DNA from: Fibrobacterota bacterium
GTDB lineage: Bacteria; Fibrobacterota; Chitinivibrionia; Chitinivibrionales; JANQEN01
Assembly (NCBI GenBank): GCA_030619215.1
Contig: JAUXBV010000306.1
Span: 1-5,225, forward strand
DNA: 5,225 nt
Reading direction: 5' to 3'
Shown: positions 1 to 4,779 of the stretch, piece by piece
How the letters are laid out: every line of letters starts with the position of its first letter
How positions within the stretch are numbered: the first letter of the stretch is position 1
Translations under genes and position numbers: made by a program
The notes under the pieces: model-generated
Databases searched by the model: none
Seen by the model: only the letters and a program-made list of their open reading frames with translations
Told to the model about the DNA's origin: nothing

Positions 1-3
1 CTT

Positions 4-17
4 ACAAATTTATTTGT
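4..17. repeat. Small A+T-rich palindrome upstream of the MBL gene
   Basis: ACAAAT and ATTTGT form a perfect 6-bp inverted repeat with a 2-nt centre. It lies about 45 bp upstream of the best promoter. It could be an operator half-site pair, but A+T-rich palindromes of this size arise easily by chance, and no regulator is encoded nearby. Confidence 0.3.
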
Positions 18-31
18 TAGTACTCATTATC

Positions 32-45
32 TCTCTTAAAAGAGA
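32..45. repeat. Palindrome TCTCTT-AA-AAGAGA just upstream of promoter
   Basis: A perfect 6-bp inverted repeat with a 2-nt centre ends 15 bp before the -35 box of the candidate promoter at 61-88. The position suits an activator or repressor site. There is no run of T after it, so it does not look like the terminator of an upstream gene. Its role is inferred from position only. Confidence 0.35.
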
Positions 46-60
46 CTCAATATTATGACA

Positions 61-88
61 TTGCGTATTTTCTTAACATGGGTATAAT
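61..88 (+). promoter_or_regulatory. Candidate sigma-70-type promoter for the MBL hydrolase gene
   Basis: TTGCGT (61-66) and a perfect TATAAT (83-88) are separated by 16 nt, close to the consensus layout. Transcription would start near 95, giving a leader of about 60 nt. A second perfect TATAAT (111-116), directly followed by TTGACA (116-121), lies downstream, but neither box has a convincing partner at the right spacing, so the 61-88 pair is preferred. Confidence 0.5.
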
Positions 89-157
89 AATCGTTTTCGG
101 TTAATGAATATATAATTGACAAACAGATTTATTATTTAAAGATATTCTGAATATGGT

Positions 158-910
158 ATGTTACTAAAAATCCTCGGCAGCGGCACATGTGTCATTTCAC
201 TAAAAAGAAGCTCTCCGGCTAATTATTTAAAAATAGGGGAGAAGCAGATCCTTGTTGATTGCGGGCCCGGAACTTTATTGCAGCTGGAAAAGGCAGGGCT
301 CCCTTATAAAGATATTGACATGGTCTTTATTACCCATTTCCACATTGACCATATCTCTGACCTGGATGCTTTGATCTGGGTGTATAAATGGGAAGGATTA
401 AAAAGATGCAAAGATTTGGTGGTTGTAGGACCAGTTGGGTTTAAGAAGTTTTATGAAACTTATATTAAGCCTCTTGTATGGGCTACTCCAGCAGAAAGTT
501 TTGATGTTGTTATAAAAGAGATCAGTGATAAAATGGAGTTTAAAAATTTTACCGTTGAATGTTGTAAAACAGAACATGCTGATGAAAGCATAGCATATAA
601 ATTTACAGAAAAAGAAAAGTCTTTAGTTATTTCCGGAGACACTGATTTTAGTGAAGATTTAGTTGAGTTTGCAAAAGGAAGTAACGTATTAATGCTGGAA
701 TGCTCTTTTGAGAACAGTATGAAAGTTAACGGTCATTTAACGCCGAAAGAATGCGGTGATATTGCGAAGAGAGCAGGTGTTGGTAAACTTATTCTCACCC
801 ATCTGTATCCTGCATCTCCGGAGATTATCAGGTTGAATGAGGCAAAAGAGATATTTGTAAATACAACTCTTGCTAAGGATTTGATGGAGGTAGAGATTGG
901 TAATCAGTAG
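158..910 (+). CDS. MBL-fold metal-dependent hydrolase, RNase Z-like
   Basis: This 250-residue protein has the full set of metallo-beta-lactamase-fold metal ligands. The HxHxDH motif is H60-F-H62-I-D64-H65. Further ligands are probably H140 (TEH), D161 (SGDTD) and H215 (LTHLYP). The N-terminal LGSGT motif (7-10), the VDCGPGT motif (33-39) and a GHLTP segment with H193 resemble the RNase Z/ElaC and arylsulfatase-like branch, and the length fits single-domain members. It is expected to bind two Zn or similar ions and to be cytoplasmic, since no signal peptide is present. The substrate is not clear. tRNA 3'-end processing is possible, but I see no inserted exosite arm typical of true RNase Z, so a general phosphodiesterase or ester hydrolase is as likely. 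The chosen ATG falls just before the first conserved beta-strand. There is no clear Shine-Dalgarno sequence. It has its own promoter and a 216-bp gap to the next gene, so it looks monocistronic. Confidence 0.85.
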   Translation: MLLKILGSGTCVISLKRSSPANYLKIGEKQILVDCGPGTLLQLEKAGLPYKDIDMVFITHFHIDHISDLDALIWVYKWEGLKRCKDLVVVGPVGFKKFYETYIKPLVWATPAESFDVVIKEISDKMEFKNFTVECCKTEHADESIAYKFTEKEKSLVISGDTDFSEDLVEFAKGSNVLMLECSFENSMKVNGHLTPKECGDIAKRAGVGKLILTHLYPASPEIIRLNEAKEIFVNTTLAKDLMEVEIGNQ

Positions 911-922
911 TCGGTAATTAGT
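899..922. repeat. Imperfect 10-bp direct repeat spanning the MBL stop codon
   Basis: GGTAATCAGT (899-908) and GGTAATTAGT (913-922) differ at one base and have a 14-bp period. The first copy encodes the last residues of the MBL protein, and the TAG stop follows it directly. A perfect 10-bp palindrome, AGTGATCACT (920-929), overlaps the second copy. Short TAATNAGT-type repeats of this kind are found scattered in intergenic DNA of many genomes (from memory), and this may be a small remnant of one. Confidence 0.5.
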
Positions 923-1126
923 GATCACTTATTAGAAAAAAAACAAAGCCGGTATAAGAATTTTTTAAATAAATAAGTAAATTTCTTCATAATTTAGTAT
1001 TATATTAATAGTGTAATTCCCCTCCAAAAAAATGCATTTGCGTGCCTAAGTGATGGTATTGCATAAAGAGGCATATTTATTTACAAGAATCAAATTTCCT
1101 TAGGTATATAAATCAGGAGGGGCTTT
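911..1126 (+). other. A+T-rich spacer and leader of the C25 protease gene
   Basis: This 216-bp stretch has no credible gene. Its first half (about 940-1010) is almost pure A+T, with TATTAT/TATATT stretches (998-1006) that could serve as a -10 box, though no good -35 box is visible. No canonical GC-stem terminator for the MBL gene is seen; the A-run (near 935-942) and T-run (961-966) flank only a weak GCCGG core. The second half is the probable mRNA leader. It contains CCTAAG (1045-1050) pairing with CTTAGG (1099-1104), nested inside CCCCTCC (1019-1025) pairing with GGAGGGG (1116-1122). Confidence 0.5.
1115..1122 (+). promoter_or_regulatory. Strong Shine-Dalgarno site of the C25 protease gene, with an upstream complementary sequence
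   Basis: AGGAGGGG, with the AGGAGG core ending 6 nt before the ATG at 1127, is close to ideal and fixes the start codon. It is the only strong ribosome binding site in the window. The seven bases GGAGGGG are exactly complementary to CCCCTCC at 1019-1025 in the probable leader, so the site could be masked by RNA folding. Confidence 0.85.
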
Positions 1127-3175
1127 ATGAAAAAAAACTTATTAATAGCTTTCGTTTTTCTTTGTATTTCAACATTATATGCAGATATTTCCGTATCAAT
1201 CCCGCAATCGGAAACTGTAGTTAAAAAAGTCGATGGATATGCAGAATTCAGTGGTAATGAGCTCTGCTGTGAACCGGGTTGTCCCTTGCTTCCCTCTAAA
1301 AGTTATACATTTCTTATCCCACCTGACGCAGATCTTTCAACGGTTTCATTTCATATTCAGGGTATGAATGAAACGGTGCTTGGGGAGAGCTATAGAGTAA
1401 AACCCGCTTCACCGCCTTATTCAATTAACGGGCCTGTCTGGCCGGAAAACAGGAATATTGTTGAAGGGAAAGATGTTGATGTTTACTCAAGCAATACATA
1501 TTATCCGGATAATTATATACAGGATGTGTCAGTGGGAATGATGCGCTGTTATAAGATTGTTAAGGTGAGAGTGTTTTTTTGTAAATACAATCCTGTTTCC
1601 GGAAAATTGAAATGTATAACAGGTGGGAATCTTGTACTGGATGTGACAAGGGAATCTTTTGAAAAAGATATCGAATCTCAAGTCCCTGTTAAATTTAAAA
1701 AATTGGCAAAAAAACTGGTAATAAACTATGATGAGATGGCATATACCTATAATTCAGTTTATTCGTTTACTAAAAATTCTAAATACATTATTATGACCAG
1801 TTCTTCAATTCAATCTACATCAACAAAGCTTGAGGATCTTAAAAATTCAAAAATAAACCAGGGTTTTGATGTGCAGATACTCACAGAATCTGATTGGGGA
1901 GGTGGAACGGGAGATGCAGCCGCTGATAATATGAGGGAATGGCTTCAGGATAACTACGTACAAATGGGTATTGAATATGTACTGCTTATTGGTGATCCGA
2001 GCTCGAGTAGTAGTGTCCCTATGAAATATTCTTCTTCACGGAATACAGATTTTTACTATTCCGAGTTAACAGGGCCGTGGGAAGAGGATATCCTGGCTGA
2101 AGTATCCGCATCAAGAATACCAGTTTATAATAATGATATGACTACTCTTGATGAAATCTTAGAAAAAGTAATTACCTATGAAAATACACCGCAGGGAGAT
2201 ATAGGTTGGCGAAATTTCTGTTTTATCGCTGAAAAACCGTATGATGATCAAACCCCGGGCTCTCCTTTGTTTGAAGAAATAAGGGAAAAATTTCTTGATC
2301 CAAATGGATGGGATAATTACCGGATCTATGATGATAATAATGGCGATCCTGATGAGAATAACTGTAATACCACTGCTGTTAAAGATGCATGGAATGAACT
2401 TACGTTTGGATTGATGCTGTGGATGACGCATGGCAATTCTACAGGCGCTTCTTCTATTATGTCATCTTCTACTATGCAAACGTTTAGTGATGATTATCCT
2501 TCAATAGTATTCATGGGAAGCTGTTCGAATGCATCAATCTCAACGAGCAATAATCTAACCTATATAGCGCTAAAACATGCTTCAATCGGAGCGATTGGAG
2601 GTACAGGCGTTACGTGGTATGGCGATGCACAGGTTGATAATTTTGAAGGCACAAGCACAACGCAGGGAATGCTGTATCACTTTGCTGAAGGTATTGCGGA
2701 TTCGCTTGGTGCAGGTGATGCACTTAATTTTGCAATAGGCAAATGCAGTGATAAAAAATGGTGGTGCAACATACTGGGTTATGTTTTATATGGATGCCCT
2801 GATGTCGGTATATTTACAGCAGAGCAGGGAACTGGTATTCAAGATATACCAGAAGACCCGGTTAATGGTGCAGCTTCTGAACGTCTTGTAGCAGTTACAA
2901 CAAAAGGGAATAAGGTTAATTTCTTTTTTACAGCAAGGAGTGGTGATTTATCTACCAAGCTTAACGTATATGACATGCAAGGTAAAACAGTGTATAATAG
3001 AATAGAGAGCAAATACTTAAATGACTCGTATAAATTTAATAAATTATGTACCTGGAATTTAAATCAGAATGGCTCTGTTTCCAGTGGTGTTTATATTGCA
3101 GTGCTAAAGTTGAAGGACTATGTAACAGGTAATGAGTCGTTGATTAAAAATAGAGTTGTTATTAATAAACGATAG
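1127..3175 (+). CDS. Secreted gingipain-like cysteine protease (peptidase family C25) with T9SS-like C-terminal domain
   Basis: This is a 682-residue preproprotein. Residues 1-19 form a Sec signal peptide: KK, a hydrophobic core, and a likely cut after L-Y-A19. Residues of about 20-200 match a C25 propeptide, with the characteristic run GCPLLPSKSYTFLIPP (51-66). A basic KKLAKK stretch (191-196) may be the processing site. The catalytic domain (about 215-565) has YVLLIGDP (284-291), the ASRIPV segment (328-333), the catalytic histidine in WMTHGNS (H435), the nucleophilic cysteine in FMGSCSNA (C466), and the closing block GYVLYGCPD (551-559). The C-terminal part (about 585-682), with LNVYDMQGK (612-620), SSGVYIAVL (652-660) and a basic end, resembles type A sorting domains of the type IX secretion system or a FlgD-like Ig fold. 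The expected role is extracellular or surface-bound proteolysis for nutrition or processing; specificity cannot be read from the sequence. It stands alone, with a strong ribosome binding site and long spacers on both sides. No T9SS component is encoded here. Confidence 0.88.
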   Translation: MKKNLLIAFVFLCISTLYADISVSIPQSETVVKKVDGYAEFSGNELCCEPGCPLLPSKSYTFLIPPDADLSTVSFHIQGMNETVLGESYRVKPASPPYSINGPVWPENRNIVEGKDVDVYSSNTYYPDNYIQDVSVGMMRCYKIVKVRVFFCKYNPVSGKLKCITGGNLVLDVTRESFEKDIESQVPVKFKKLAKKLVINYDEMAYTYNSVYSFTKNSKYIIMTSSSIQSTSTKLEDLKNSKINQGFDVQILTESDWGGGTGDAAADNMREWLQDNYVQMGIEYVLLIGDPSSSSSVPMKYSSSRNTDFYYSELTGPWEEDILAEVSASRIPVYNNDMTTLDEILEKVITYENTPQGDIGWRNFCFIAEKPYDDQTPGSPLFEEIREKFLDPNGWDNYRIYDDNNGDPDENNCNTTAVKDAWNELTFGLMLWMTHGNSTGASSIMSSSTMQTFSDDYPSIVFMGSCSNASISTSNNLTYIALKHASIGAIGGTGVTWYGDAQVDNFEGTSTTQGMLYHFAEGIADSLGAGDALNFAIGKCSDKKWWCNILGYVLYGCPDVGIFTAEQGTGIQDIPEDPVNGAASERLVAVTTKGNKVNFFFTARSGDLSTKLNVYDMQGKTVYNRIESKYLNDSYKFNKLCTWNLNQNGSVSSGVYIAVLKLKDYVTGNESLIKNRVVINKR

Positions 3176-3260
3176 AACCATATTGCTCTTTCTTTTCTGA
3201 GGCTATAATATTTGCCTTCCATAATGTGCCCTAGAATTAATCAAAAGTCAATATTTCCCC

Positions 3261-3277
3261 CTCTCCCTGTGGGAGAG
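3261..3277. repeat. Perfect GC-rich hairpin CTCTCCC-TGT-GGGAGAG
   Basis: A 7-bp perfect stem has a TGT loop. From memory, the core CCCTCTCCCTGTGGGAGAG is a common dispersed palindromic motif in intergenic DNA of many bacteria. There is no U-tract after it, so it is unlikely to be an intrinsic terminator in itself. It is probably a copy, or part of one, of a multi-copy repeat, inferred without access to the rest of the genome. Confidence 0.6.
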
Positions 3278-3281
3278 CTGC

Positions 3282-3333
3282 TGTGCGATAGCACATGGTG
3301 CACCACTTAGGTGGCACTTCGCTGATTTATCAG
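3282..3333. repeat. Three successive small hairpins
   Basis: TGTGC-GATA-GCACA (3282-3295) has a 5-bp stem. GTG-CA-CCAC-TTAG-GTGG-CAC (3298-3317) has a 4+3-bp stem with a 2-nt bulge. CTGAT-TT-ATCAG (3322-3333) has a 5-bp stem with a 2-nt loop. A perfect 10-bp palindrome, ACAAGCTTGT (3335-3344), follows at once. Each is weak alone; the unbroken series is what suggests a structured or repeat-derived segment. Confidence 0.5.
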
Positions 3334-3342
3334 TACAAGCTT

Positions 3343-3394
3343 GTCCGGAATCTAACTGTCGAAATTAACTTAAAAACAGCAGTTAGATTCTGAC
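3343..3394. repeat. Large inverted repeat with 11-bp perfect arms
   Basis: GAATCTAACTG (3348-3358) is exactly complementary to CAGTTAGATTC (3380-3390), with a 21-nt loop. GTC (3343-3345) and GAC (3392-3394) extend the stem after a small internal loop. The right arm runs into CTTTC-GCCA-GAAAG (3394-3407). The pattern GATTCTGACTTTCGCCAGAA resembles the very common dispersed repeat type in which GGATTCC-like sequence is followed by a TTCGC-loop hairpin and GGAATGAC (from memory). An outer pair, AGCTTGTC (3338-3345) and GACAAGCT (3459-3466), encloses the whole segment but shares bases with the inner stem. Confidence 0.65.
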
Positions 3395-3420
3395 TTTCGC
3401 CAGAAAGAGTGCTGTTTTTC
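3372..3420 (+). terminator. Terminator-like structure, possibly of the protease gene
   Basis: AAAAACAGCA (3372-3381) and TGCTGTTTTT (3410-3419) are perfect 10-bp inverted arms, and the right arm ends in TTTTTCTTT. The 28-nt interior can form CTTTC/GAAAG (3394-3407) or TTCTG/CAGAA (3388-3405). The A-flanked stem with a T-rich end suits a bidirectional intrinsic terminator. However, the stem has only four G/C pairs, the loop is long, and the structure lies about 200 nt past the protease stop codon. The left arm overlaps the large 11-bp stem by two bases. Confidence 0.4.
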
Positions 3421-3423
3421 TTT

Positions 3424-3451
3424 ATATACCGAATATACCGACATATACCGA
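3424..3451 (+). repeat. Three tandem ATATACCGA repeats
   Basis: Exact copies of the 9-mer ATATACCGA stand at 3424-3432, 3433-3441 and 3443-3451, with spacing of 0 and 1 nt. The near-helical period of 9-10 bp would place repeated protein contacts on about the same face of the DNA, so a regulator-binding array is possible about 70 bp upstream of the candidate promoter's -35 box. Chance slippage is the alternative. Confidence 0.6.
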
Positions 3452-3519
3452 CTTTTGAGACAAGCTCGACTTCCCCCTCCCAAAACACTAATAAAATGCT
3501 TTTATCTTCTCTCAACCCC

Positions 3520-3548
3520 TTGTTCAAAATTCTGGCATTTAGTATTAT
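3520..3548 (+). promoter_or_regulatory. Candidate promoter of the HdrA-like operon
   Basis: TTGTTC (3520-3525) and TATTAT (3543-3548) are separated by 17 nt. The -10 box matches five of six consensus bases and the -35 box three. Transcription would start near 3555, giving a leader of roughly 37 nt without a Shine-Dalgarno sequence. The surrounding DNA is very A+T-rich, which raises the chance of a spurious match. Confidence 0.4.
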
Positions 3549-3591
3549 TATTATTCTTTATTTTAAAATTTGTTAAAAATTTAGCGATATT

Positions 3592-4779
3592 ATGGGCAAA
3601 TTTTTAATTATTGGGTCTGGAATAAGTGGTTGCACTGCGGGATGGGAGCTTGCGCAACTGGGGCACACTGTAACTATAGTAGAATCAGGCCCGGGCATTG
3701 GCGGTAAAGTTCTCACCTATTGCTGCAAAGCAACGGATGAATGCAGCAGATGCGGCGTCTGTATTGCACATACTACCATATATGACGCTTTACATCATAA
3801 AAACGTGGATATTGTACCCGGCGCGGTTATTGACAGTTTCAACAATGATGGAGAGAAGATATCCGCTCAAATTAAATATTCCAATCCAAGAATATCGTAC
3901 GGGAAGTGCACTGCATGTGACGCCTGTGTTCAGGCATGCCCCGCTCAGTGCATTACCAAATATAATCGTGGTGAATTGACGGAATATGTTGTAGACTATT
4001 CAAAATGCTTGCTGCATAATGGCGAGAAATGCGATAAGTGTGTTGTTGCATGTAAAGCTTCTGCAATTACTGCTGACAAAGCAGAAGCCGGGATTAAGGT
4101 CTCAGCAGATGGACTATTGGTGGCAACCGGACACGAGCCATTCGATGCATCAAAGAAGCCGCGTTTTAGTTACACTCGTTTTGAAAATGTACTCTCAGGT
4201 AAAGAGGCTGAAGAGATACTGTCACGACAGACTTTTCTTACCAATCCTTCGGAGGATGTTGCCTTTATACAGTGTGTCGGCTCAAGGGATCCTCAGATCG
4301 GCAGAAACTACTGCTCAAGCGTTTGTTGCGCATACGCATTGAGGATAGCGCGGATGATTAAATATAGGAATAAGGAATCAAAGATAACTATTTATTATAT
4401 AGATATACAGAATTTTGATAAAGCCTTTTCAACCTTACGAAAAAGCATGGTTGAAAGCGGTATCAATTTTGTAAGAGGGATACCTTTCAATATTGAAAAA
4501 AGCGGTAACGGCAAATTGAAGCTTAGCATTGAAGATCCTCTGGGAGAAAAGAGTTACGCAGAGCATGATACCGTCGTATTATCAGTGGGTATGGGGCCAA
4601 ACTCTGATTCAGAATCTGTGGTAACTCTTTTGGGTCTTAAACAAGATGAGTTTGGATTTTACCAGTCAGACATGTCTAATGTATTTGTTACTGGAACGTG
4701 TAAAGAGCCACAGGGAATAAATGATTCTATTGCTGCTGCAAAGTCTGTAGCGTTGGATATGGGAAATGTTGGAAAATGA
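3592..4779 (+). CDS. hdrA: HdrA/QmoA-like FAD and Fe-S oxidoreductase subunit
   Basis: This 395-residue cytoplasmic flavoprotein belongs to the heterodisulfide reductase subunit A family, which passes or bifurcates electrons via FAD and [4Fe-4S] clusters. Seen in order: FAD-binding IIGSGISG (6-13) with E31 and GIGGK (35-39); a cysteine group C44, C45, C51, C54, C57 where HdrA has its first cysteine motif; a ferredoxin-like insert with C106/C109/C112/C116 and C139/C147/C150/C154, enough for two [4Fe-4S] clusters; LLVATG (175-180); the HdrA hallmark FIQCVGSRD (225-233) then YCSSVCC (240-246), giving C-x12-C-x3-CC; TIYYIDI (266-272); and a final FAD segment VFVTGTCKEPQGIND (364-378). It lacks the extra N-terminal domain and C-terminal ferredoxin of full-size HdrA (about 650 residues), and in that respect matches QmoA of sulfate reducers. 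The start lies right at the Rossmann strand, so it is well placed despite no visible ribosome binding site. Its last bases overlap the next gene. Confidence 0.88.
   Translation: MGKFLIIGSGISGCTAGWELAQLGHTVTIVESGPGIGGKVLTYCCKATDECSRCGVCIAHTTIYDALHHKNVDIVPGAVIDSFNNDGEKISAQIKYSNPRISYGKCTACDACVQACPAQCITKYNRGELTEYVVDYSKCLLHNGEKCDKCVVACKASAITADKAEAGIKVSADGLLVATGHEPFDASKKPRFSYTRFENVLSGKEAEEILSRQTFLTNPSEDVAFIQCVGSRDPQIGRNYCSSVCCAYALRIARMIKYRNKESKITIYYIDIQNFDKAFSTLRKSMVESGINFVRGIPFNIEKSGNGKLKLSIEDPLGEKSYAEHDTVVLSVGMGPNSDSESVVTLLGLKQDEFGFYQSDMSNVFVTGTCKEPQGINDSIAAAKSVALDMGNVGK

Larger units (their letters stand above)
3176..3591. other. 416-bp intergenic region between protease and HdrA-like operon, rich in inverted repeats
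   Basis: There is no credible gene here; the short reading frame on the minus strand at 3330-3527 lies on inverted repeats and has no ribosome binding site. The first 75 bp are unremarkable, except for TATAAT (3204-3209) inside an AGGC/GCCT pairing. From 3255 to 3480 the DNA is less A+T-rich and packed with hairpins, which are listed separately. From about 3482 it becomes A+T-rich again and carries the likely promoter of the downstream operon. Two TTCCCCCTC copies (3255-3263 and 3471-3479) bracket the structured part. Confidence 0.6.

Noticed and set aside
737..928. Minus-strand frame beginning in the GGTAAT repeat
   Set aside because: Its start is encoded by the short repeat and the rest is antisense to the MBL gene.
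930..970. A-run and T-run as an intrinsic terminator of the MBL gene
   Set aside because: The only GC-rich part between them is a short GCCGG core with no good complementary stem, so a stable terminator hairpin is not supported.
2159..2431. 90-codon minus-strand frame inside the protease gene
   Set aside because: It is antisense to the C25 catalytic domain, has an isoleucine-rich composition typical of a shadow frame, and shows no start signals.
3350..3388. ATCTAAC ... GTTAGAT matches the RYYYAAC/GTTRRRY ends of an integron attC site
   Set aside because: The span is only 39 bp, shorter than known attC sites, no inner L boxes or extrahelical bases are clear, and no integrase or cassette array is visible. 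Because the arms are complementary, the second match follows automatically from the first.
3255..3480. CRISPR array
   Set aside because: The repeats are short palindromes of differing sequence and the only true tandem repeat is 9 bp with no spacers.
3330..3527. 65-codon reading frame on the minus strand in the intergenic region
   Set aside because: It begins with TTG without a ribosome binding site, runs through inverted and tandem repeats, and the product has no recognisable fold.
3698..4342. Two plus-strand frames (3698-3979 and 4019-4342) inside the HdrA-like gene
   Set aside because: Both lie in an alternate frame of a gene with clear conserved motifs throughout; nothing supports their translation.
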